A model generated the notes under the pieces. It had not been told where the DNA came from and ran no database searches. It saw only the letters and a program-made list of their open reading frames with translations. From NCBI GenBank assembly GCA_031262625.1, contig JAISHJ010000033.1, positions 1 through 15,700 of the forward strand: 15,700 bases of DNA. The letters are read 5' to 3'. Below are positions 1-7,159 of the stretch, one piece after another; within the stretch, counting starts at the first letter, position 1, and every line of letters begins with the position of its first letter. Origin of the DNA: Ruminococcus sp. (GTDB lineage: Bacteria; Bacillota; Clostridia; Oscillospirales; Ruminococcaceae). The position numbers and the translations under genes are program-made.

Positions 1-693
1 TTCCTTATAGGTTATCGTTTCGATAGGTTCGGGGTTTTCGACAATGCGAGGATCTGCAACGAGGAATCCCGAAACATCAGTCCAGTTTTCATAAATTTCA
101 GAGCCGCTTGCTCTTGCGACAATAGAGCCTGTAATATCCGATCCGCCGCGTGAAAATGTTTTGATAGTGTCATTCGGCATAGCCCCGTAAAATCCGGGGA
201 TAACTGCCTTACCGGCTTCGGTCAGCCTTTCTGACAGGACGCTGTAGGTTGCCGCGGGGTCGAATACGCCGTTATCGTTAAAGAATATGCAAGAAGCGGG
301 GTCGATAAACTTAAACCCTATATATTCGGCGAAAAGGAGACCGTTAAGGTATTCGCCGCGGCTTGCGGCATAGTCTCTGCCGGCACGATGGGCAAAAGCA
401 TCCTTTATGTTTGCGAATTCTTCATCGAGTGAAATGTTAAGATTAAGGTCCCGGATAATAGAATTATATCGCTCCTCAATTTGAGAAAATTCGTCCGCAA
501 ACGAAATTCCTCTTGCCGCTTTTGAGTAGCAGTCATAGAGCATATCGGTAACTTTACTGTCGTTTTTATCGCGTTTTCCGGGTGCGGAAACTACAACAAA
601 CTGTCTTTTTTCATCCGCCAAAACAATATCGCGTACCTTGGAAAATTGAACCGCGTTTGCCATTGACGAGCCGCCGAATTTAACTGTTTTCAT
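1..693 (-). CDS. Aspartate kinase, N-terminal catalytic part (3' end outside window)
   Basis: Aspartokinase phosphorylates L-aspartate with ATP, the first step toward lysine, threonine, methionine and diaminopimelate. The reading frame is open for 231 codons and runs off the left edge. Seen: the ATP-binding signature KFGGSS at residues 5-10, a second family motif SRGGSDITGS near residues 181-190, and WTDVSGF followed by ADPR near 206-215, the aspartokinase YTDVDG..TDPR region. The ACT regulatory domains would lie outside the window, so the feedback class cannot be judged. ATG at 691-693 is preceded by GGTGA with a 6-base spacer and lies 24 bases after the PP2C stop codon, so it looks like the last visible gene of the RCC1/kinase/vWA/PP2C operon. 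It is probably lysC or a thrA-like isozyme; the symbol is left blank because the truncated part decides this. Confidence 0.93.
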   Translation of the reverse strand, partial: MKTVKFGGSSMANAVQFSKVRDIVLADEKRQFVVVSAPGKRDKNDSKVTDMLYDCYSKAARGISFADEFSQIEERYNSIIRDLNLNISLDEEFANIKDAFAHRAGRDYAASRGEYLNGLLFAEYIGFKFIDPASCIFFNDNGVFDPAATYSVLSERLTEAGKAVIPGFYGAMPNDTIKTFSRGGSDITGSIVARASGSEIYENWTDVSGFLVADPRIVENPEPIETITYKE

Positions 694-717
694 CAGTGTT
701 CACCGTTACTATTAAAG

Positions 718-1650
718 TTATTTTAAAGATTTTTTGGGAGGAGTAATATTTTCTTTCGTAAGGAACATTTCTTTTGAATATATGCATGAGAGGGAAGTAT
801 CATCCCGATTTCCATACTCCGAAATTTCGGGAAGCATTTTATCAAGCACACGTTTTCCCTTAAATTTCCCCTGCGAAACAAGAATTCTTACAAGCTGTTC
901 GAGGACTTTGCATAGGTCTTTCTTATTGCGGTATGCTTCGCTTACGCCGTCAGTACATAAAAATACCGCCGCCGGCAATTTATCCGAATAGTAGTGACGA
1001 AATTCATCCGCAGCATCTGTATCACAGATTGAAGTCGTCGCGTTAAGAAAACAATTTTCATCCCAAGGCACAGGTTCATTAAAATTACCGTCAGCGCCCA
1101 GTACGAAAATTCGTCCGTCGCCGATTTGAAGAGCGAACCAGTATTTTTCCGTAACCGCCGAGAGAAGCAGAGTGCTTCCGTAAACGCTGTAGATATAGTC
1201 GTCAAAGCCCCAATCAGCCGGCAGTTTCGCAATTTCTTCTTCGGAATAGGGATGTGCGCCGAAATCTTCGTAGACTTCGTCACCCCATCTTGATATTATA
1301 CATTTTGCCAGTTGGGAAAGCTGTCGATTTATATCTTCCGTATTTTTTAACAGAGTATCTCCCGACGATTTTATGAATTCCTCCGCCGCCATAATAGCTA
1401 TTGTCACCGCAAGTTCCGAACCACGTCCGCTGCGAAAATACGGCTCTGCTCCGTGTCCGTCGGCAACCGCCGCAATAACGTAACCGCTTTTTTGCAGACA
1501 CGCCGAATAGTCCTGACACGGAAGATTGTTACGAAGATGAGAGAGTCCGATTGAAGTTCCGTTAATACAGCTGAAAATATAATCACACCCACCCGGAATA
1601 CAGAGTACAGAGAAAGCATTTTTAAGGCATAGAAGAATAACAAATATCAA
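718..1650 (-). CDS. PP2C-family protein serine/threonine phosphatase (TerY-P triad phosphatase)
   Basis: Metal-dependent protein phosphatase expected to reverse phosphorylation by the kinase encoded two genes upstream. Seen in 310 residues: GTSIGLSHLRNNLPCQDYS near 31-49 (family N-terminus with a metal-site Asp), VADGHG at 62-67, IGDGR at 177-180, LCTDGVSEAY at 231-240 and NRDDTS at 281-286; these supply the usual acidic Mn/Mg ligands. The start is TTG (1648-1650), 20 bases after the vWA stop codon, with a weak purine-rich GAGTAAAG about 12 bases upstream. No ATG or GTG exists in frame between the vWA stop and the conserved N-terminus, so an alternative start is required unless there is a frame error. 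Closest well-known analogue is E. coli PphC (YegK), which belongs to the same kind of kinase/phosphatase/vWA cluster. Function is secure; start is uncertain. Confidence 0.88.
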   Translation of the reverse strand: MIFVILLCLKNAFSVLCIPGGCDYIFSCINGTSIGLSHLRNNLPCQDYSACLQKSGYVIAAVADGHGAEPYFRSGRGSELAVTIAIMAAEEFIKSSGDTLLKNTEDINRQLSQLAKCIISRWGDEVYEDFGAHPYSEEEIAKLPADWGFDDYIYSVYGSTLLLSAVTEKYWFALQIGDGRIFVLGADGNFNEPVPWDENCFLNATTSICDTDAADEFRHYYSDKLPAAVFLCTDGVSEAYRNKKDLCKVLEQLVRILVSQGKFKGKRVLDKMLPEISEYGNRDDTSLSCIYSKEMFLTKENITPPKKSLK

Positions 1651-1670
1651 AATCTGTATTCTTTACTCTG

Positions 1671-2411
1671 TTAATCCCACTCGTCATCGCCGACTGATGT
1701 TTCGTTTCTCATTTCCTCAACGGCGGTTTTCAGTTCGTCTAAAAATTCTTCTTGTTTTGAAGGTTTTAAACCATTGTCGGCAACCGCAGCAGCGGAACGG
1801 CTTGCAACCTGACTGCTTCGTACAGAAACAAATTTTATCATTTTTTTAAGAAGTTCGCTGTTTGTAGCTTTTACGACAGAATTTTCATTCCCGGTAAATT
1901 TACGCAAAACTTCTTCGTTAGCATCGTCCCCCACAGCAAGGGCAACCTTAATCGCGTGAACAAACCACTTATTTTCAGAAAGCTCCTCAAGAGGCTTTTG
2001 CCATTCGTCGGTAGGTTCTCCGTCGGTCATAAGGAATATTACCGGGGCGTATGAGCCTGCGGCTTCCTGCATGAAAGCGGTTTTAGAAAGCTTCTCGCGA
2101 AGTTCCGTAAATGCCGCTCCGAGGTCAGTTACCCCCATAGCTTCGATAGGTTCCCATCTGAAAACGTCTGCTGATACAGGTCCGTCAGGGGTTACCCACT
2201 TTATTCCGTTTGAAAATTCCATTGCTGCAACCTTAATTTCGGCATCCGGGTTAGCTTCCGACATTTTTTTAAGGTCGGGAATAATCTCCTCAATAGCGTT
2301 ATTAACTGAACCTATCTTTGTTCCGAACATTGAGCCGCTTGTATCTATAAGGAAGAATAAAACCATGGTTTTACGGGGTACAGGCGCGCTCGATAATATA
2401 CTTTCCGGCAT
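1671..2411 (-). CDS. TerY-like von Willebrand factor A domain protein
   Basis: A 246-residue cytoplasmic vWA protein without signal peptide or membrane segment. The MIDAS metal site appears complete: D23-T-S25-G-S27 (DTSGSM), T95 in GVTDLG and D130 in LMTDGEPTD. The vWA fold occupies roughly residues 15-195. The remaining ~50 residues are a Ser/Ala-rich segment (RSSQVASRSAAA) followed by an acidic helical tail, a plausible flexible docking or phospho-acceptor region (inference). The family (TerY, E. coli YegL) occurs next to a PP2C phosphatase and a protein kinase in the TerY-P triad linked to Ter/stress-response systems. The start ATG has AAAGGAT (about 2420-2426) upstream and lies 39 bases after the kinase stop. 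It probably acts as a Mg-dependent scaffold or substrate of the kinase/phosphatase pair; its ligand is unknown. Confidence 0.9.
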   Translation of the reverse strand: MPESILSSAPVPRKTMVLFFLIDTSGSMFGTKIGSVNNAIEEIIPDLKKMSEANPDAEIKVAAMEFSNGIKWVTPDGPVSADVFRWEPIEAMGVTDLGAAFTELREKLSKTAFMQEAAGSYAPVIFLMTDGEPTDEWQKPLEELSENKWFVHAIKVALAVGDDANEEVLRKFTGNENSVVKATNSELLKKMIKFVSVRSSQVASRSAAAVADNGLKPSKQEEFLDELKTAVEEMRNETSVGDDEWD

Positions 2412-2450
2412 TGTTTTTATCCTTTCAATAAAATATATGTTAATGCTTAA

Positions 2451-3755
2451 CTAAAAATTTTCAATGTTGTCGATAAATTCACCTTCAGCTTCGGTGAAGA
2501 TAATTCTCACTCCGGGACGGATTCTTGTTACTTCATTGTTAAGCCTTTCAGTCTCATTCCCGTCGGTGTCGATAACAAGCCACGAATCATCGGATAGATT
2601 GCGAAGTCCCCAGATATTCGGGTTCTTCGCGCCTTTTGTGACTATACCCACAACTTTTCTGTCGTCACCCGTTTCGGAGATTTCATGTTCAAAAATACGT
2701 TTTCCGGGGTATAGCGGGATATTTGCATAACGTGTCTTAAGGGTAATCGGAAGCGACAGCGGAGTACCGCAGTTTATACAGCGGTTAGAACTGTCGGAGG
2801 GATTATAAAATGTCTCATAACCGCATCCGCCGCAAGGGGTTATCATTGTCTTAACATTCCTGAATATTAGCTGCCATTCCTTTTCAAGAAGGCGCGGCTT
2901 TTCATTCTTCATTACGGCGTAGGAAAATGCGTAGCAAAAAGCCTCGCGTAAATTGTCGGGGAAGGCGGGGAAACGCTGTAACACATTGACGTGAACGCCG
3001 CGGACAGGTCGGTTTGAGTCGTCATGTTTATCGAAGATGAATATCGGATGTTCTGCAAAAATTTTCTGCTCAAGTTCTTCCGTCATACATGGCGGCATTG
3101 CCGCTTTTCCCTCAAGCGGGTGGTTCATATATGTTAAGAGGAATAGGATTACCGAGAGGGAGTACTTGTCGGTCTGTACATCGGGGAGTTTTTGTCCCAT
3201 AACAACTTCAGGCGCCATATAGCGGCATTTTCCCGCGATACCTAAATTCTCGCCGTACGGTGCAATATTATCGTTGTCACAAATTAAAACCTCTCCCGAA
3301 TCCGGGTTGATGAAAAAATTTCCGTCGTTAATATCTTGGTAGGAATAACCTTTTTTATGAAGTTCGCGAAAACCGGTTATTATTTCAAGTGCGCTGTCAA
3401 TCAATGCCGTCAGAGATGAAAACCGAGTTTTTGCCAGTAAAAAAGATGAAAAACTTTTATATGATGAGGGGATAATCGGCATAATATAGCCGAAAACTCC
3501 GTTATAGTCGTTTGTTATATCTACAGGCCATAAAAACCGCTTATCCGGTGCACCGGCTGCTACATTCTGTTTAAGGTTATCGAGAAATGCAGTAGGATTT
3601 TTATGTATATTTTTATGATACCATTTAAGCGCCATGACTTTTCCGCAGTATTCACAGTTATAAACCGTTCCCTGACCGCCTTCGCCGATCTTTGATATTA
3701 CTGTAACGGTTTTATTGTTAACGGTGGTTAATACCCTGCCTGCCGCTAATTCCAT
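2451..3755 (-). CDS. Ser/Thr protein kinase with C-terminal zinc ribbon and FHA-like tail (TerY-P triad kinase)
   Basis: A 434-residue soluble eukaryotic-like kinase. Seen: glycine loop GEGGQGTVY at 24-32, ATP-binding lysine K44 (ALKWY), a divergent catalytic loop YQDINDGN (D141, N146) where HRDxxxxN is usual, DND at 160-162 in place of DFG, and MAPE at 180-183. After residue ~300 comes a zinc ribbon, CGGC at 308-311 and CINC at 326-329, then a beta-rich ~100-residue tail with NPNIWGLRNLS, which resembles FHA-type domains but is not confidently assigned. The altered HRD and DFG motifs keep the catalytic and metal-binding aspartates, so activity is likely. ATG at 3753-3755 has AGGAG six bases upstream, and that Shine-Dalgarno overlaps the stop codon of the RCC1 gene (8-base gap), suggesting translational coupling. 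Comparable to E. coli YegI in context, with a different C-terminal module. Confidence 0.9.
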   Translation of the reverse strand: MELAAGRVLTTVNNKTVTVISKIGEGGQGTVYNCEYCGKVMALKWYHKNIHKNPTAFLDNLKQNVAAGAPDKRFLWPVDITNDYNGVFGYIMPIIPSSYKSFSSFLLAKTRFSSLTALIDSALEIITGFRELHKKGYSYQDINDGNFFINPDSGEVLICDNDNIAPYGENLGIAGKCRYMAPEVVMGQKLPDVQTDKYSLSVILFLLTYMNHPLEGKAAMPPCMTEELEQKIFAEHPIFIFDKHDDSNRPVRGVHVNVLQRFPAFPDNLREAFCYAFSYAVMKNEKPRLLEKEWQLIFRNVKTMITPCGGCGYETFYNPSDSSNRCINCGTPLSLPITLKTRYANIPLYPGKRIFEHEISETGDDRKVVGIVTKGAKNPNIWGLRNLSDDSWLVIDTDGNETERLNNEVTRIRPGVRIIFTEAEGEFIDNIENF

Positions 3756-3763
3756 ATTTGCTC

Positions 3764-5116
3764 CTAATTAATCTTAATCTGTACCGGGGTTTGTCTGTTT
3801 ATATCTGTTTTGTCACCGAGTTGGTAGGATTCATTTAATCCCCATGCATAAAGCTTACCGTCAGTCTTTTTACAGAGGGAGTATCTCACTCCTGCGGCAG
3901 TATCCTCAGCGCCGTCCATAATCTTTACAGGGAATTTTCGGTTAACGTCCGTACCATCGCCGAGCTGTCCGTGGAAATTTTTACCCCAAGCCCAAAGCGA
4001 ACCGTCTGTCTTAACTGCAAGTGAGTGAAGTTCGCCCGCCGCCGCACTTTTAACGTCTGACATAAACATAACCGGGCGGGTCATTACAGTTTCGGAAGAA
4101 AATGAAGCCGATTCGTTTTCAATATCCGGGATAAGTCCCCATGTCCAGAGCGTACGGTCGGATTTTACCGCGATTGAATGGTAAGTTCCTGCGGCGGCAA
4201 AAAGCACGTCATTCATTATAAATACAGGTGTTTTACGAGTTTGCCGCGATCCGTCCCCAAGCTGTCCGAAGCGGTTTTCGCCCCATGCCCAGAGTGTTCC
4301 GTCAGATTTTACCGCGAGGGAGTGAAGCATACCCGCAGACACGCTTACCGTGTCCGACATAATTATCTCTCCGCCGCTTTTTAGGGTTCTTATGTTACAT
4401 AAACTGCCGTCAAAACGTATAGCATAAGAATGCATACGTCCTCCGCAGTCAATAAAAGCAACGCCGTGCATTATCGGAACGGGACTGTAACATTCTTCCG
4501 CCGCATCGGGACCTAAGCCGCCGAAGCGATTTTCGCCGAATCCGAAAAGCGTACCGTCAAATTTAAGCGCAAGGGAATGGCTCCAGCCCATCGAAACTGA
4601 TTTTATGCCGGACATAATCTCGGTAGGCTGTCTGACAGGCGCGTCATCGCCCACACCGGTACTTCCGAATTCGTTCATCCCCCAAGTGTAGAGTTTTCCC
4701 GTTGGGGTTACGAAAGCCGATTGCGAAAATTTCCCTGAAAGGGTATTATCAAACCGTTTCGGGCTTCCTGCCGTGACGGTTTTTATAATTTTTATTTGGG
4801 GCGAGGTTATGTCAATATTATAAGCATAAGCAAAAAGTTCATAAAATATATCGGCTGTTTCGGTGTCAATTTCGCCGCTTGATGAAAAGTTTCCCAAAAT
4901 CTGGCGAAGTTCGTTTCTGTCGGCGGTTTCCATAGCGGCAAGTGCAGAACCTTTACATATTATCCGCATAGCCGTCCTCAGCTTACGCAGTTTCGGACAT
5001 AAATCGTCAAAAGCGGCGAGCAGCCTTTCGCCGTCACCGAAGATATCATTTCCGAACCTGTCGCGTATGTAGGAAAAACATTCAAGCGGATCGGTAAAAA
5101 ACTTTGATTTAACCAT
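3764..5116 (-). CDS. RCC1-like seven-repeat beta-propeller protein with N-terminal helical domain
   Basis: About 450 residues, no signal peptide or membrane helix. An N-terminal ~120-residue helical region (containing DPLECF, FGNDIF and LCPKLRKLR) is not recognised. From ~130 onward there are seven RCC1-type repeats marked by xLxxWG/FG strands: KLYTWG, TLFGFG, SLCNIR (degenerate), TLWAWG, TLWTWG, SLWAWG and KLYAWG, several followed by N..GQLGDG and preceded by AAG..HSLAVK. Seven repeats fit one closed seven-bladed propeller, usually a protein-interaction platform. It is first in the operon and coupled to the kinase gene. A longer frame begins at TTG 5132-5134, but that is only about five bases after the predicted transcription start; ATG at 5114-5116, with GTGAG just upstream, fits the promoter better. 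Its role is unknown; a scaffold or substrate of the downstream kinase is inference. Confidence 0.85.
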   Translation of the reverse strand: MVKSKFFTDPLECFSYIRDRFGNDIFGDGERLLAAFDDLCPKLRKLRTAMRIICKGSALAAMETADRNELRQILGNFSSSGEIDTETADIFYELFAYAYNIDITSPQIKIIKTVTAGSPKRFDNTLSGKFSQSAFVTPTGKLYTWGMNEFGSTGVGDDAPVRQPTEIMSGIKSVSMGWSHSLALKFDGTLFGFGENRFGGLGPDAAEECYSPVPIMHGVAFIDCGGRMHSYAIRFDGSLCNIRTLKSGGEIIMSDTVSVSAGMLHSLAVKSDGTLWAWGENRFGQLGDGSRQTRKTPVFIMNDVLFAAAGTYHSIAVKSDRTLWTWGLIPDIENESASFSSETVMTRPVMFMSDVKSAAAGELHSLAVKTDGSLWAWGKNFHGQLGDGTDVNRKFPVKIMDGAEDTAAGVRYSLCKKTDGKLYAWGLNESYQLGDKTDINRQTPVQIKIN

Positions 5117-5145
5117 ATTACTCACAAAGCGCAAATATATAAAAC

Positions 5146-5174
5146 ATTATACACTCTTTTTACGCAAAAGTCAA
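5146..5174 (-). promoter_or_regulatory. Strong sigma-A promoter of the RCC1/kinase/vWA/PP2C operon
   Basis: On the minus strand TTGACT (5169-5174) is separated by exactly 17 bases from TATAAT (5146-5151). The predicted start of transcription is near 5139, giving a leader of ~23 bases before the ATG at 5116. This places the operon under its own promoter although the upstream XRE gene runs the same way. No clear terminator is visible between the XRE gene and this promoter. Confidence 0.85.
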
Positions 5175-5219
5175 GAAAAATCTTTGTTATTTTTTGCTTT
5201 TTGTGAAATCCGCCGAAAT

Positions 5220-5579
5220 TCATCTTTTTCGCTTATTTTTCGTAGCCCAATAAGCCTGTGAAATCGCCATGACAGCAGCTTCCTTATCGCGGTCGGAAAT
5301 TTCGCCGCCCGCGAACATGGAGGTAACCTCCGAGACGAGTTTATTCATGTAAAACGAACCGCTTTGCGGAGCTTCGGGAATTTCGCCGCCTACAAGTTCA
5401 TCGGTAGTTATTCCGAAGATGTTCGCAAGAGCGCGGACGTGTTCAAATCGGGCGGCAGGCTTTACGCCGCGTTCGTAGTTTTGAATAGTACGGGCGGTTA
5501 CGCCTATTTTTTCCGCAAGTTCTTTTTGGGTTAACCCGGCGCGTATTCGCTGTGATTTCAAAATTTCTTTAAATTCCAT
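5220..5579 (-). CDS. XRE-family helix-turn-helix regulator beside dinB
   Basis: A 119-residue DNA-binding protein. Residues ~4-60 form a Cro/C1-type HTH: KEILKSQRIRAGLTQKELAE, then GVTARTIQNYERGVK as the recognition region and LANIFGITTDELVGG closing the domain. The C-terminal half (~60-119) is helical, with no LexA-like Ser/Lys protease motif visible. The open frame extends 42 codons upstream to a TTG, but that part is translated promoter DNA; ATG at 5577-5579 begins the conserved domain. The Shine-Dalgarno is weak (GGGA about 13 bases upstream); an in-frame ATG four codons earlier is an alternative. It is divergent from the polymerase IV gene and its promoter interlocks with that of dinB, so it probably regulates dinB and itself (inference). 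The end abuts the operon promoter region at 5146-5174. Confidence 0.85.
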   Translation of the reverse strand: MEFKEILKSQRIRAGLTQKELAEKIGVTARTIQNYERGVKPAARFEHVRALANIFGITTDELVGGEIPEAPQSGSFYMNKLVSEVTSMFAGGEISDRDKEAAVMAISQAYWATKNKRKR

Positions 5580-5634
5580 AAATAATACCATTCCCGTAAA
5601 GAATATTATCGAAAAAAATTTCTTAAAATTCCTA

Positions 5635-5663
5635 TTGACAAGAATTAAAATTCGTGTTACAAT
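5635..5663 (+). promoter_or_regulatory. dinB promoter
   Basis: TTGACA at 5635-5640, a 17-base spacer and TACAAT at 5658-5663 on the plus strand. Predicted transcription start ~5670, giving a leader of roughly 87 bases to the proposed dinB start. The sequence TTCGTGTT (5651-5658) sits in the spacer and overlaps the -10, a position where a bound repressor would block polymerase. Confidence 0.8.
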
Positions 5664-5708
5664 AGGTATAATATGAATATATTTTCTATAACAATTATAC
5701 AACACGAA
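5651..5708. repeat. Imperfect inverted repeat spanning both promoters (candidate operator)
   Basis: Left arm on the plus strand: TTCGTGTT (5651-5658), then seven extra bases (5659-5665), then GTATAAT (5666-5672). Right arm: ATTATAC (5694-5700) directly followed by AACACGAA (5701-5708). The arms are exact inverse complements apart from the seven-base insertion in the left one. The element covers both -10 boxes. A binding site for the XRE regulator is the natural inference; it does not resemble the Gram-positive LexA box. Confidence 0.65.
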
Positions 5709-5722
5709 AAATATTTTGTCAA
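5694..5722 (-). promoter_or_regulatory. xre promoter, face-to-face with the dinB promoter
   Basis: Minus strand TTGACA (5717-5722), 17-base spacer, TATAAT (5694-5699): a consensus sigma-A promoter. Predicted start of transcription ~5687, running left into the XRE gene at 5579 (leader ~107 bases). It carries the same TTCGTGTT word (AACACGAA on the plus strand, 5701-5708) in its spacer as the dinB promoter. Confidence 0.85.
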
Positions 5723-5756
5723 GCGAAATTTAAAATTTTTTTACGGTACTATATAT

Positions 5757-7043
5757 ATGTTTATGAATGAAGCTTTCGGAGATACGGGCGCAGCGTATGA
5801 AGAATCCCGCAAGATACTTCACTGCGATGTAAATAATTTTTATGCAAGCGTAGAGATACTTCACCATCCGAAACTCCGCGGGAAGCCTGTTGCTGTGGGC
5901 GGAAGCGCGGAGGAGCGGCACGGAATTATCCTTGCGAAAAATTATATTGCGAAGCCTTTCGGTATTCAGGTCGGAATGGCTCTCTGGCAGGCGCGGCAAA
6001 AATGCCCGGATCTGATAATTTTGCCGCCTGACTACCCGAAATATCAAAAATTTTCTGCGCTTTTCCGAAAAATCCTGCTTGAATACACCGACCTTGTAGA
6101 GCCTTTCGGGCTTGACGAAAGCTGGTGTGACGTTACTGCTATCTGCGGGAAGCCGGGTGCGGCGAAACTTCTTGCCGACGAAATCCGCGAGCGTGTTAAG
6201 AATGAACTGGGGTTAACTATTTCTGTGGGGGTATCCTACAACAAAATTTTCGCGAAACTCGGCTCTGACATAAAGAAGCCGGATGCAACCACAGTTATTT
6301 CTCCGACAAATTTTAAGCGTGTGGTCTGGGGACTTCCGGCGAGCGACCTTTTGGGGGTAGGGCGGCAGGTCGAAAAGTCGCTTAAAGGGGTAGGAATCCT
6401 CACGATAGGGGACATCGCAAACGCTGATATTTCCTATATGGAGAAGCTTTTCGGAAAATGGGGAGCGCACCTTTACTGCTACGCTAATGGGCTTGACAAT
6501 TCTCCTGTAAAGCCGGGAGACTTTACACCTGTAATTAAGTCTGTCGGGAATTCCACAACCTGTCCGCGAGACCTTGTAAATGACAATGACGCGCATATTG
6601 TTCTTTTTAACCTTGCGGAATCTGTCGCGGAGCGTATGCGCGAAATCGGAATGATGGCGAAAACGGTGCAGATAAGTTTGCGTACGTCAGACCTTAGGTG
6701 GTTTGACAGACAGGCTATACTCCCGAAGCCATCCATGATTGCGGCGGAACTTGCGGAAGAAGGAATGAAGCTTCTCCGCAAAAATTACGACTGGCGTATG
6801 CCGCTTAGGAGCATAGGAATTCGCGGCGCAAAGCTTATACCATACGCGCCGTCGGAACAGCTTTCCTTCTTTGCGGACGAAACGAAGCGAAATCGCGCCG
6901 AACGTCTCGAATATGCGGTGGACGACATAAGGCGGCGTTTCGGCTATGAAAAATTAGGGCGGCTTATCCTAAAAACCGACGATAAAATCGGACAGCTTGA
7001 TGCGAAAACGTCAAATGTTATTCATCCGCTCGGATTTTCATAA
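5757..7043 (+). CDS. dinB: Y-family DNA polymerase IV (translesion synthesis)
   Basis: Error-prone polymerase that extends DNA past lesions. About 428 residues, normal for the family. Seen (numbered from 5757): HCDVNNFYASVE at 22-33 with metal-binding D24, the second active-site pair in FGLDES (D120, E121; typical DinB has IDE), SVGVSYNKIFAKLGSD near 156-171 and KPDATTV at 174-180, helix-hairpin-helix LLGVGRQ..LKGVGI near 198-214, and a little-finger domain after ~260. QLSFF at 368-372 is a sliding-clamp binding motif. The frame is open back to 5673, but that part contains promoter DNA. ATG at 5757 or 5763 are the likely starts; neither has a clear Shine-Dalgarno, so the start is uncertain. 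It is divergent from an XRE regulator sharing the promoter region and is followed by a small conserved gene. Confidence 0.95.
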   Translation: MFMNEAFGDTGAAYEESRKILHCDVNNFYASVEILHHPKLRGKPVAVGGSAEERHGIILAKNYIAKPFGIQVGMALWQARQKCPDLIILPPDYPKYQKFSALFRKILLEYTDLVEPFGLDESWCDVTAICGKPGAAKLLADEIRERVKNELGLTISVGVSYNKIFAKLGSDIKKPDATTVISPTNFKRVVWGLPASDLLGVGRQVEKSLKGVGILTIGDIANADISYMEKLFGKWGAHLYCYANGLDNSPVKPGDFTPVIKSVGNSTTCPRDLVNDNDAHIVLFNLAESVAERMREIGMMAKTVQISLRTSDLRWFDRQAILPKPSMIAAELAEEGMKLLRKNYDWRMPLRSIGIRGAKLIPYAPSEQLSFFADETKRNRAERLEYAVDDIRRRFGYEKLGRLILKTDDKIGQLDAKTSNVIHPLGFS

Positions 7044-7159
7044 TGTAAAGCGGAATTGATTTACAGACATACCGGAGCAGAAAGTGCATTTATACTCGTA
7101 AAGCAAAAATACTTTGCGAAAAATCCATAAGATGAGGTAGTGTAAAGGGTGAAATATAT

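Noticed and set aside
942..1643. Minus-strand frames overlapping the PP2C gene, including one starting MLFFYALKMLSLYSVF
   Set aside because: Considered as sign of a frameshift in the PP2C N-terminus, but the TTG frame already contains the full conserved N-terminal motif, so no frameshift is needed.
5673..5756. N-terminal extension of DinB in the open frame
   Set aside because: It begins within a few bases of the predicted transcription start, overlaps the xre promoter and precedes the conserved domain; treated as leader DNA.
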